Shown one piece after another: positions 35,639-43,863 of a stretch of 64,000 nucleotides of DNA. The position numbers and the translations under genes were made by a program. Below the pieces are notes generated by a model. It worked only from the letters and a program-made list of their open reading frames with translations. It had not been told where the DNA came from and did not search any database. The stretch is from assembly GCA_049975425.1 (NCBI GenBank), contig JBNGDI010000004.1:62001-126000 (forward strand). Reading direction: 5' to 3'. Numbering within the stretch: position 1 is the first letter of the stretch; the number at the start of each line of letters is the position of its first letter. This stretch comes from HyVt-105 sp049975425 (GTDB taxonomy: Bacteria; Bacteroidota; Bacteroidia; Bacteroidales; VadinHA17).

Positions 35639-37234
35639 TTACCTAATCAAAATGACCTCGCTTTCAGGTAATTTTGTTCTGATGCCATTAATCCTGTATT
35701 CCTGATTTTTCCTGTATGTAACGGTCAATATCAAATGACCCGTTTCATCGTATTTTTTCCAGTTTCTTTCCTTGATCCCCTTTTCGTAATACTGTTCTTC
35801 CATAAGGGTTCCGTCAGGATAATAAAAATAATGCCATCCGTCAGGATTTCCCTGTACATAGCTGCCCCTGAATTTCACTGAACCGTCTTCATAAAAATGT
35901 TTCCATTCTCCTTCACGTAATCCAACAAGGTATCTTCCGTTTTCCTGGTGGTCACCAGCAACATATATCCATTCTCCTTCTTTTTCGCCCGCCACATAGT
36001 CGCCCTTTGCGATGATGCTTCCGTCTTCGGCGTATTCCGTTGCCATTCCGTCTTCTTTCCCGTTGAAATATTCTTCCACCCTCCACAGGGAACCATCGGG
36101 ATAATACCATTTCCAGGTTCCGTTTTCCAGCCCGTTTCTGTACTCCCCTTCCTGTTCAATCCTGCCGGTTTCCGTATAAAACACCCATCTTCCGGACCTC
36201 CTGTTGTTCCGGTATTCTCCCTCTGCTTTTTTCATTCCGCCCGGATAATAATTCACCCATGAACCATTTCTTTCTCCCTGTTCATTAACAATACCTTTAC
36301 TAACCAGTTTTCCGGTTTCGTTATATATTTCTGAATCAATGATTTCACCATTTTCGTTGTATGTCCGGTGAATTCCGACAGGTATGCTATTCCGGTAGGC
36401 TCCGCTTGTTCTAATCATACCGTTGTCATAAAATGTTTGCCTGATTTCCACCGGTTGCCCTTCGGTAACAACATCTTCTTTTATTCTTCCATCTTTGTAA
36501 TGCAATATCATCACCAGATTACCCTCCCTGTCATATTCCCGGTATATTCCATCCATCACATTATCGGTAAAACTGATCTCTCTTCGCAGGCTTCCGTCTT
36601 CATAAAATTCCATCCATGTTCCCTGTTTGTTCCCTTTCTCATCCCTTCGATTGATCCGTTGTCTTTCCACAAGCCGGTCGTTTCGGTATTCCAGCAGCGT
36701 TATTACATTTCCGTCCCTGTCATATTCCATGGAAACCCCTTCACGCATTCCATCGACAAATTGCACAGTTTCTTTAAGTTCTCCTGTTGGATAGTAATAA
36801 TACGATTTTCCTTCTTTCTTATCATTAATATAAAGTTCCCTGGCTATTATATTCCCGTTTTTCGATCGGGCACGGTCTTCCGGCTTTCCAAATGTATAGG
36901 AGTATCCATTTTTCTTTCCGTACATGTAACTTATTTTCTCAAGCGTATCTCCTGTAGATGTATAAAATATCCAGATACTGTCCAGCAGAAAGTTTTTTCT
37001 GTTTCCTTCCGATTTCAGCACTCCCGTAACATAATATGTTTTCCAGTATCCATCGGGTTTTCCATTAACCATCATCCCCTCACTGGCAACCTGGCCGTTT
37101 GGATAGTAAAATCGGTTGAATCCATTTTCGTTAGTTACATTCTCCTGGGCATTGATGTTTATCAGACATAATGCTGCATTAATGAAAACAACCCATATTA
37201 TTGTTTTTTTCCGCTTTATTGATCTAAATGCCAT
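35639..37234 (-). CDS. MORN-repeat (YwqK-like) protein
   Basis: A 531-residue protein made of a signal peptide (about 1-30, ending ININAQ) and more than a dozen MORN_2-type repeats of roughly 22-24 residues with the pattern G-x-(W/Y)-x-x-Y-(Y/T)-x-x-G-x-(L/I). Such repeats form an extended beta structure. YwqK is annotated as an antitoxin-like protein, but repeats of this kind occur in many secreted Bacteroidetes proteins. ATG 37234 (MAFRSIKRKKT) gives a proper signal peptide. Its start overlaps the nadA end by 11 bases. Function unknown. Confidence 0.8.
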   Translation of the reverse strand: MAFRSIKRKKTIIWVVFINAALCLININAQENVTNENGFNRFYYPNGQVASEGMMVNGKPDGYWKTYYVTGVLKSEGNRKNFLLDSIWIFYTSTGDTLEKISYMYGKKNGYSYTFGKPEDRARSKNGNIIARELYINDKKEGKSYYYYPTGELKETVQFVDGMREGVSMEYDRDGNVITLLEYRNDRLVERQRINRRDEKGNKQGTWMEFYEDGSLRREISFTDNVMDGIYREYDREGNLVMILHYKDGRIKEDVVTEGQPVEIRQTFYDNGMIRTSGAYRNSIPVGIHRTYNENGEIIDSEIYNETGKLVSKGIVNEQGERNGSWVNYYPGGMKKAEGEYRNNRRSGRWVFYTETGRIEQEGEYRNGLENGTWKWYYPDGSLWRVEEYFNGKEDGMATEYAEDGSIIAKGDYVAGEKEGEWIYVAGDHQENGRYLVGLREGEWKHFYEDGSVKFRGSYVQGNPDGWHYFYYPDGTLMEEQYYEKGIKERNWKKYDETGHLILTVTYRKNQEYRINGIRTKLPESEVILIR

Positions 37235-38222
37235 ATTTTTCAGATATCTCAAGCATTCTGTGAATGGGCCTGGCAGCCTTTTCAATTGTTTCCTCGTCCA
37301 GTGTTATTTCAGGCAATTCATAGGTAAGAGAAAGATAAATTTTTTTCAGATCGATCATCTTCATGTATTCACAAATACTGGAATCTCTTGAATGATCTGC
37401 AGGAGGTGCAGGAATATAAGTTTTTTCCGGTTTGCTTTTCCTCATCTGATGAATGATTCCGGGTTCTGTAGCAATAATATATATGTTTCCGTCATTTTCC
37501 TGAACAAATTTCAGCATTTGCGATGTCGAACCTATATATGCAGCCATTTCCAGTATTTCCTGCTGACATTCCGGATGAGCCACGATTCTTGCTTCAGGAT
37601 AATTTTTAACTATTCCTTTCATTCTTTCTGCTGAAAATTGTTGATGAACATGGCAATGTCCATTCCACATCACCATGTCTCTTCCTGTTTTTTTACTGAT
37701 ATATTCTCCGAGGTTTCTGTCAGGTCCGAATAAAATCTTTTCATTTTCAGGAAGTGATTGTACAATTTTCATTGCATTTGATGAAGTACACGCAATATCT
37801 GTAACAGTTTTTATATCAGCTGTTGTATTAATATAGCTGATAATGGTATATCCGGCATGCTTCTCGATGAACCTTTTGAATTCGTTGAACGGGCACGAAT
37901 CAGCCAGCGAACATCCGGCTTTCATGTGTGGAAGAATGACTTTTTTGTTTGGACTTATTATTTTAGCCGTTTCAGCCATAAAATGAACACCTGCAAAAAC
38001 AATGATTTCTGCATTTGTTTCTGCTGCTTTTCTTGATAAATCCAGGCTGTCTCCAACATAATCCGCAATATCCTGTACCGCAGCATCCTCATAATAATGA
38101 GCCAGGATCACTGCATTTTTTTTTCTTTTCAGTTTTCCTATTTCTTCCCTTAGATCTATTGATTGTTCCACAGGCATATCAATGTATCCATTCTGCAATA
38201 TTTCACTTTTATCAACACCCAT
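37224..38222 (-). CDS. nadA: Quinolinate synthase A
   Basis: A 332-residue NadA. It condenses iminoaspartate with dihydroxyacetone phosphate to quinolinate, in NAD synthesis. The three cluster-ligand Cys regions are seen: MKAGCSLADSC, DIACTSSNA and AHPECQQEIL. The start AVILAHYYEDAAVQDIADYVGDS is typical. It holds a [4Fe-4S] cluster in the cytoplasm. nadB and nadC are not nearby. It is the first gene of a minus run with the MORN and ruvB genes, reading away from the AT-rich intergenic region. Confidence 0.96.
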   Translation of the reverse strand: MGVDKSEILQNGYIDMPVEQSIDLREEIGKLKRKKNAVILAHYYEDAAVQDIADYVGDSLDLSRKAAETNAEIIVFAGVHFMAETAKIISPNKKVILPHMKAGCSLADSCPFNEFKRFIEKHAGYTIISYINTTADIKTVTDIACTSSNAMKIVQSLPENEKILFGPDRNLGEYISKKTGRDMVMWNGHCHVHQQFSAERMKGIVKNYPEARIVAHPECQQEILEMAAYIGSTSQMLKFVQENDGNIYIIATEPGIIHQMRKSKPEKTYIPAPPADHSRDSSICEYMKMIDLKKIYLSLTYELPEITLDEETIEKAARPIHRMLEISEKYGI

Positions 38223-38578
38223 AGATTTATAAAATGAAGTTTAAAGTTAAAGAAAGATGATAATAATGATCGTTTGAAACTGTTAAAAATATTTTGCACA
38301 TATCATTGCAAAAGTCGATATCTTCATTTAAATAACAGAAAATAAACACAAATAATATGTAAATCTCTATGAAAAGCAATAATTTATCACAGAATTAACA
38401 GATTGTTCATTTCAATTGTAATGAATACCAGAAAAAGAATTTTCTTTTGATTCTGTTTATAAACGTGTTCGTTTTTATTAGAATGAAAAAGAAAATTATG
38501 TCTTGATAATATGACAAATTATTTTAAGGAGATGATTAATTGAAAAGTACAAGGGAAATTTGGAAAAAATATTCACGG

Positions 38579-38668
38579 ATATTAACATGGAACTGAACAA
38601 AGAAATAACACATTTTCGGAAAGAAAAAAGAAGGAAAAAAGGTATAAAAAGATATTAATATGATACTG
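38579..38668. repeat. Imperfect direct repeat pair
   Basis: ATATTAACATGGAACTG (38579-38595) and ATATTAATATGATACTG (38652-38668) match at 14 of 17 positions, 73 bases apart, upstream of rpiB. They could be protein-binding sites or chance in AT-rich DNA. Confidence 0.3.
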
Positions 38669-38675
38669 TTTTAAT

Positions 38676-38683
38676 TAGATTTG
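38676..38683 (+). promoter_or_regulatory. Putative -7 box of rpiB
   Basis: TAGATTTG matches TAnnTTTG, 15 bases before ATG 38699. It overlaps the alternative TTG start at 38681, which is therefore rejected. Confidence 0.6.
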
Positions 38684-38698
38684 AAAGAAAAAAAAAGA

Positions 38699-39142
38699 AT
38701 GAAAATAGCTATTGCCAATGATCATGCCGGCTTTTTATTAAAAAAATACCTTGTAGATTATCTTCTGAAAGCTGGATATGAGGTAAAAGACATGGGTTCA
38801 GATAGTCAGGAAAGTTCAGATTATCCTGATTATGCGCATCCACTGGCTACGGCGGTGGAAAAGGGAGATTTTGTTACCGGGATCAGCATTTGCGGAAGCG
38901 GAAATGGAATTAATATAACTGTTAACAAACATCAGGGAATCCGTTCGGCTTTGTGCTGGAATGAAGAAATTGCCATACTGGCTCGTAAACATAATAATGC
39001 AAACATCTGTGCATTACCCGGAAGGTTTATCAGCAGGGAGGAAGCTGTGGTTATCGTGAGGGCATTTCTAAATACCCGATTTGAAGGTGGGAGACATGAA
39101 AGAAGAGTAAAAAAAATTCCTTTGAAGTCATTTGATCAGTAA
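38699..39142 (+). CDS. rpiB: Ribose 5-phosphate isomerase B
   Basis: A 147-residue RpiB/LacAB-type isomerase interconverting ribose 5-phosphate and ribulose 5-phosphate. It has the N-terminal ANDHAGFLLKK, DYPDYAHPLA and the catalytic-Cys loop ISICGSGNGINIT, and NNANICALPGRFI near the C-terminus. It acts as a cytoplasmic dimer in the pentose phosphate pathway. It is followed at 7 bases by the Rrf2-type gene. Strong -7 box upstream. Confidence 0.95.
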   Translation: MKIAIANDHAGFLLKKYLVDYLLKAGYEVKDMGSDSQESSDYPDYAHPLATAVEKGDFVTGISICGSGNGINITVNKHQGIRSALCWNEEIAILARKHNNANICALPGRFISREEAVVIVRAFLNTRFEGGRHERRVKKIPLKSFDQ

Positions 39143-39149
39143 TCTGAAG

Positions 39150-39590
39150 ATGTTATCCAACACATGCAAATATGGGATCAGAGCGGTTATTTACCTGGCG
39201 TGGAAGGCTGGTGAAGACAAAAGGATTGGGATCAAAACCATCTCAAATGACCTGGGTATCCCAACACCTTTTCTGGGGAAAATTCTGCAAACGCTGGTGC
39301 GGCATAAAATATTGAAATCCAGCAAGGGCCCTCACGGAGGATTTTCACTGGGAAAACCTGCAGGTAAAATCAGCATGCTGGATATCATTTTTGTTATAGA
39401 TGGTTCCGATTTGTTTGATATTTGTTTGATTGACGTCAAATCATGCGCCGAGATTCAGGAAAAGAACTTTCCATGTACCCTGCATGAGGCATTTAATACT
39501 GTTCGCAAGGAAATTTACCGTCTCTTCAGGGATATCACCATTGAAAACCTGGTAAACGATCTGGAGAAGGATCGGCATATAAGGATCTGA
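39150..39590 (+). CDS. Rrf2-family transcriptional regulator
   Basis: A 146-residue winged-helix protein. It has LSNTCKYGIRAVIYLA at the start, the recognition segment GIPTPFLGKILQTLVRHKIL and the wing KGPHGGFSLGKPA. Three cysteines follow (CLIDVKSC then nine residues then C), spaced C-x6-C-x9-C, close to but not the same as the C-x5-7-C-x5-C of IscR, NsrR and RirA. A [Fe-S] cluster is therefore possible. ATG 39150 gives the conserved N-terminus. It starts 7 bases after rpiB. Target genes unknown; the next gene is the giant fusion protein. Confidence 0.87.
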   Translation: MLSNTCKYGIRAVIYLAWKAGEDKRIGIKTISNDLGIPTPFLGKILQTLVRHKILKSSKGPHGGFSLGKPAGKISMLDIIFVIDGSDLFDICLIDVKSCAEIQEKNFPCTLHEAFNTVRKEIYRLFRDITIENLVNDLEKDRHIRI

Positions 39591-39644
39591 TAATCAATCA
39601 GGGATCGTTAATCGGTCAATTTTCTGACAAATTTTGTAAATTGT

Positions 39645-42600
39645 GTGAATAAACCGATTTGCATCCTAATGATCAATTTAAATTCGGGTGAGAAGATTCT
39701 GGAGTGGCTGAACGGGGAAACGATTGAAACCTGGTTTGATCTGGGCCTGTTTATTGATCGGTTCCGTCAGGAAAAAGATACACGATCACCCAGGTTTTAT
39801 GACGATTATGGAGCATTTGCCGATAACCTGAAATCCGGAGGAATAGCTTTTGTAACATTTTCCTTTTCAGTAGACGGAGTAAGCATTGAGATTGAAAAAT
39901 ATGCTTCCGTTTTCAGAAATCTTTTTCCGGGTATCCCCATACACTATGTTGCCGGGAAATTTCAGCCGGAGTCGTATAAAATGATACACCCTGATACCAG
40001 GAAAAAAACCATAGATGAAGCCGGGGGCTTCGATAGCTGGCCTCTGTACCGTGATTATTTTTATCAGAAAATGGAACGGGGATCGGTTTTGTACAATGAA
40101 CTCATAGGAAAATTATGGAAAGAAGTAAAGGCACTTGCGGTTAAACTGGCAGAATATACGGAAGAACACAAAATTTCCCTTTTTTTCCCCGTCAATGTGT
40201 GCTCAAATCCGGGGAATGTTTCACTGGCCATTGCACTGGTACTTGTTTCGGAGTATATGAATATCCCGGTGATTAATAATGCACATGATTATTACTGGGA
40301 AGGGGGTAACCGGCCTGAAGATATAAAAAAGCATCGCCTGAGAAAAGGTCCGAGGGATTTCTTTTTTACCAATGCGCATCTGGGAGAAGTGTTTTCTCCT
40401 GTGGAAGTATTTTATCCCTGGGAATCAAGAACATGGATCACGGTGAATATCAACCGGAGGCAGTCGGATCATGTAATACGATTGAACGGACACAATCCGG
40501 CCAATGTGATGGAAATAGGAACAGCGGTGGATATGAATCAGTATACAACCACCAATAAAAGGATCAAGATCAATACATTTTACCAGTTCGAACAGGTCCT
40601 TAGCCGGTACCGACAGATTCTGGTAAGTTATTCGGTGAGTGATGCATTTTCCAACCGGCTGGTGGAGGAAAAAGATCCTCGTCCGATCCTGATTAACGGA
40701 TATCAAACACGTCCACTTAAAAATTTTCTTGCCGAGAATATCATTTTTTTGCAACCCACCCGCATTATTTCAAGGAAGAAAATAGAAGTTTCATTCCGGT
40801 TGATAAGGAAATTATTTGAATATCATGAATTTACAGAAAAGTTTTCCGAGACCGAAAATCTGAAACTGACTCTGCTGGTGACGGGACCCATTGCAAGCGG
40901 TCATTTTGATTATTTCGAGAAGCTTCTGCAGCGGTTTGACAGACTGGTCAATGAACTGCCTGAACCATTCCGTCAAAAAATATATCTGGCGTTCCTTTTC
41001 AGCGAACTGGATAAGGAACATTTCAAACGCAGGTTTGAAAAACCGGTAGGCATCCCAGAATTATACAATATTGCCTCACTGGTACTGTTGCCCAGTGAAA
41101 CAGAGGGAAGGGGTCTGCCCATAATAGAGGCAGCTGCCTGCGGGGTTCCCATATTCTGCAGGAAATATGAACCGCAGAATGTTTATGAGGAAGTGATTGG
41201 TTTGCACTTGCCGGAAAAAGACCGTTTGCAGGTGATTGAATTTGACGGTCTGAACATTACGCGCACACACATTAAAAAGATACTGAACAGGGTTTTCTTC
41301 CCGCATCTGTTTCAGGCCGAGGTATTTCATAACCAGATGGCCGTGAAAAAACGATACAGCCTGGATTCTCTCGAGAAGAGCGTGGAACGGATTTGCCGAA
41401 GACTGCATCACCAGATGCAGGATAAAAGCGGCGTATCGGAATATACCGTTGCCCGGATACAACGGTACCGACAGAAAATACTGTTCCGGAATGATACCCT
41501 GCGGGAGATCATACCTGAATCCTGCAGGCAATATTTACCGGGTTTCGGTAAAATGGGCTTTATGATTTTTCTAAAATCATTGATCGATCCGAGTTATTTC
41601 AGGGTGGAAGAACAATATTTACGGGGAGCAGCCATGCAGTTTGCCAGGGAAATGATGAGGGATGAACAGGAAAAGGTGAAAATTCCTGAAGAGAAAATTA
41701 CTTCCTTTTACAATGCTGTGGATGCGGTTTTCCGGTATTGCGAAGGGGACTATAAAATAATGCATGACCATTCCTTCGCATATCGTTACAGAGGAAGGAA
41801 ACGGTTTGCATGGCACGATTTTACCATTCAGGAAATGACCGGATTGATCAACATGCTTTTTGTTGAGATAGTGCAGCCCGATAAAACCACCCGTGTGCTG
41901 GAAACGAGTCATTTTTTCACCGACTGGAACCTGGCGCTGAGTCAGCTGACAGGGAGTTCGCATATTGCCCTTGACGACAGAAAATGGTTGTTCGAAAGGA
42001 TGAAGGCCAATGTCCCCATGGTGATATTTGCCGGAAGATACGTAAGTCACGAACTGGAATTTTTTGCGCTGCAATCGATCCGATCCAGAATGAAGCTTGA
42101 TCTGCAGCAGGAGCTGACGCGGGAAATACTGGAGGAAAGTGCTTCGGACATTGCACCGGTTTATGTTTTTGCCCAGAAGTTTACCGTAAAGAACTGGCCG
42201 GAAGTGAGAGAGATAGAGAAGTTCATTAAAAGCGGACGGTCGGGGGAACTTAAATTGCTTTATGATTACAAACTGGTTCGGATCGTACCGGTCAAACAGT
42301 GGTGTGTGGGTATTCATCTGCCACAACTGGGAGAAAAGGCCATTGCGATTCTTAAAGAAATAAGAGACCGGAACGGACTGATCATAACCCACCGAAAAGA
42401 CTCGGTGATCATGTCGGATATCCTGGATATTGACCGGGTACATATTGGCAAGGTAGAAGATGCGTTAACCGAAGGTTTCATGGGAATACCCATGGGAAGC
42501 GGTTTTATTATCCATATTCCGGCCGGTCTCCGGGTTTGCCTGTCGTATCCGGTCCCGATACAAACGGCCAGGCAGTTCCACGAAGCCTTGCATGGGGAGA

Positions 42601-43853
42601 CGTTTCGCAAAATGTGTGAGCGATACGGAACAACGAATGTATTGAAAGAGCTGAAAAAGGATGCGGAAAATCATGGTTCCCCGGTGGCCCATGTGCTGAA
42701 AAAAATGGCAGAAGGGGTACCCGCACGGCATCAAATGATCGATTATCAATATGTGAGTGGTTTGTATGAAGATGGTATGCCGTGGAATGGGGTCCTGGCC
42801 AGGCTGTATACAAGAAAGACGGAAAGGAAATGGAAATTCGTTGCTCTCAGTGCCAATGCATCCCCACAAAAGGTGACGCAGTTAGTAAAAGATTTTGAGC
42901 GGCAAACAGGACATAAAGCTCTGGTGGCCTGGAATGGAGGCTATATTCTTAATGCCGAGCTGGTTGGAAAGCTCGGGCTTCCGGAATCGTATATTGGTTC
43001 CCCTCTGGGCATGATCATCACCGGAGGAAAAATACTGTCTGCCCCGCTGTTTTCCAAACCCGCCTTTCTGGCAGACCGGGCAGGTAACCTGACAATCCGG
43101 CGGATCAGTCTTTCTGAAGGTATTACTCTTTTTGACGAACAGGATGAAATACAAATGACAGGTGGACAGAGAAATCCTGTTCGGATACCTGACGACCGCC
43201 CGTGTTTCTATGACCTGATGTATGCCGGTAAGGCTGTTCCGGCCAGGGGAAGGACTATTGTCAGGATGGCGGGTGATCGTATTATGGAAATAATACGAAA
43301 GCCGGTAAGTGGCAGGGTGAAAATCATACCGGTGGGTATCACCCTTTCTTTTCCGGAAGGACAGATGCCCGGTGGGTGGATGTATGAAGGGAAAGTGCTG
43401 CAAATTCGCATACCCGGATTTGAAAACATTCAGGATGCCATTGAAGCAGGTCCGTTGCTGGTGAAGAAAGGGAAAAAATGTATTGATATGGAACAGGAAG
43501 GATGGACAACTGCCTTTTCGATCGCAACCCAGGCTGCCAGGATCGATTACACCGATATGCGGGGCCCGAAAATTGCAGCGGGAACGGATGGGGAAGGGAA
43601 CCTTATACTTCTTGCGGTGAATGGGCGGATTCGGGAGTCGGTGGGGGCTACTCACGAGGATATGTCCGATATCATGATCCGGTACGGAGCACAGGATGCT
43701 ATGGGATTCGATCCGGGAGGAAGCAGTACCCTGGTTGTGGAGGGGAAAACGCTCAATATTTCGCCGTATAACAGCCGGTACCAGGAAAATGTGTTTTCTT
43801 TGCCCCCGGAACCCAGGGCCGTGTCGAATGCCGTGGTCGGGTTCCTTGAGTAA
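39645..43853 (+). CDS. Giant fusion: glycosyltransferase, unknown middle, phosphodiester glycosidase
   Basis: A 1402-residue protein, GTG start, no signal peptide. Residues 1-600 form a GT4-like glycosyltransferase: NNAHDYYWEGG (His214, Asp215), PTRIISRKKIEVSFRL, and the EX7E motif in SETEGRGLPIIEA (Glu487, Glu495). Residues about 620-1060 match nothing I know. Residues about 1060-1402 look like a phosphodiester glycosidase (NAGPA/DUF2233) domain: AWNGGYI (1095-1101), AAGTDGEGN (1311-1319), and the family's Gly/Ser-rich motif as FDPGGSST (1355-1362). NAGPA enzymes remove sugars from phosphodiesters. A sugar-transferring and a sugar-removing domain in one cytoplasmic chain is unusual. The glycosyltransferase half is related to the gene at 45017-46303. 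hemW starts 10 bases downstream. Confidence 0.8.
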   Translation: MNKPICILMINLNSGEKILEWLNGETIETWFDLGLFIDRFRQEKDTRSPRFYDDYGAFADNLKSGGIAFVTFSFSVDGVSIEIEKYASVFRNLFPGIPIHYVAGKFQPESYKMIHPDTRKKTIDEAGGFDSWPLYRDYFYQKMERGSVLYNELIGKLWKEVKALAVKLAEYTEEHKISLFFPVNVCSNPGNVSLAIALVLVSEYMNIPVINNAHDYYWEGGNRPEDIKKHRLRKGPRDFFFTNAHLGEVFSPVEVFYPWESRTWITVNINRRQSDHVIRLNGHNPANVMEIGTAVDMNQYTTTNKRIKINTFYQFEQVLSRYRQILVSYSVSDAFSNRLVEEKDPRPILINGYQTRPLKNFLAENIIFLQPTRIISRKKIEVSFRLIRKLFEYHEFTEKFSETENLKLTLLVTGPIASGHFDYFEKLLQRFDRLVNELPEPFRQKIYLAFLFSELDKEHFKRRFEKPVGIPELYNIASLVLLPSETEGRGLPIIEAAACGVPIFCRKYEPQNVYEEVIGLHLPEKDRLQVIEFDGLNITRTHIKKILNRVFFPHLFQAEVFHNQMAVKKRYSLDSLEKSVERICRRLHHQMQDKSGVSEYTVARIQRYRQKILFRNDTLREIIPESCRQYLPGFGKMGFMIFLKSLIDPSYFRVEEQYLRGAAMQFAREMMRDEQEKVKIPEEKITSFYNAVDAVFRYCEGDYKIMHDHSFAYRYRGRKRFAWHDFTIQEMTGLINMLFVEIVQPDKTTRVLETSHFFTDWNLALSQLTGSSHIALDDRKWLFERMKANVPMVIFAGRYVSHELEFFALQSIRSRMKLDLQQELTREILEESASDIAPVYVFAQKFTVKNWPEVREIEKFIKSGRSGELKLLYDYKLVRIVPVKQWCVGIHLPQLGEKAIAILKEIRDRNGLIITHRKDSVIMSDILDIDRVHIGKVEDALTEGFMGIPMGSGFIIHIPAGLRVCLSYPVPIQTARQFHEALHGETFRKMCERYGTTNVLKELKKDAENHGSPVAHVLKKMAEGVPARHQMIDYQYVSGLYEDGMPWNGVLARLYTRKTERKWKFVALSANASPQKVTQLVKDFERQTGHKALVAWNGGYILNAELVGKLGLPESYIGSPLGMIITGGKILSAPLFSKPAFLADRAGNLTIRRISLSEGITLFDEQDEIQMTGGQRNPVRIPDDRPCFYDLMYAGKAVPARGRTIVRMAGDRIMEIIRKPVSGRVKIIPVGITLSFPEGQMPGGWMYEGKVLQIRIPGFENIQDAIEAGPLLVKKGKKCIDMEQEGWTTAFSIATQAARIDYTDMRGPKIAAGTDGEGNLILLAVNGRIRESVGATHEDMSDIMIRYGAQDAMGFDPGGSSTLVVEGKTLNISPYNSRYQENVFSLPPEPRAVSNAVVGFLE

Positions 43854-43863
43854 AGGTGTGGGT

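Larger units (their letters stand above)
38223..38698. other. 476-base AT-rich divergent intergenic region, candidate origin region
   Basis: This is the only stretch over 300 bases without a convincing gene. It is strongly AT-rich and lies between divergent nadA (minus) and rpiB (plus). It holds one near match to a DnaA box (TTTTGCACA, 38292-38300, one mismatch to TTATnCACA), a pair of imperfect 17-base direct repeats, and the rpiB -7 box. Hand counts suggest that the plus strand is C-rich to its left and G-rich to its right whatever the gene orientation, as expected at a replication origin. The lack of clustered DnaA boxes keeps confidence low. Confidence 0.35.

Noticed and set aside
36368..37171. 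Plus-strand ORF of 267 codons
   Set aside because: Shadow of the MORN-repeat gene; its repeats create open antisense frames.
38540..38658. Two tiny overlapping ORFs (18 and 23 residues), the first after AAGGAG
   Set aside because: Lys/Arg-rich peptides as expected by chance in A-rich DNA; the first needs a TTG start and Shine-Dalgarno sites are not typical here.
41619..42443. Long minus-strand ORF (274 codons)
   Set aside because: Antisense of the giant fusion gene, whose frame is continuous and has recognisable domains.
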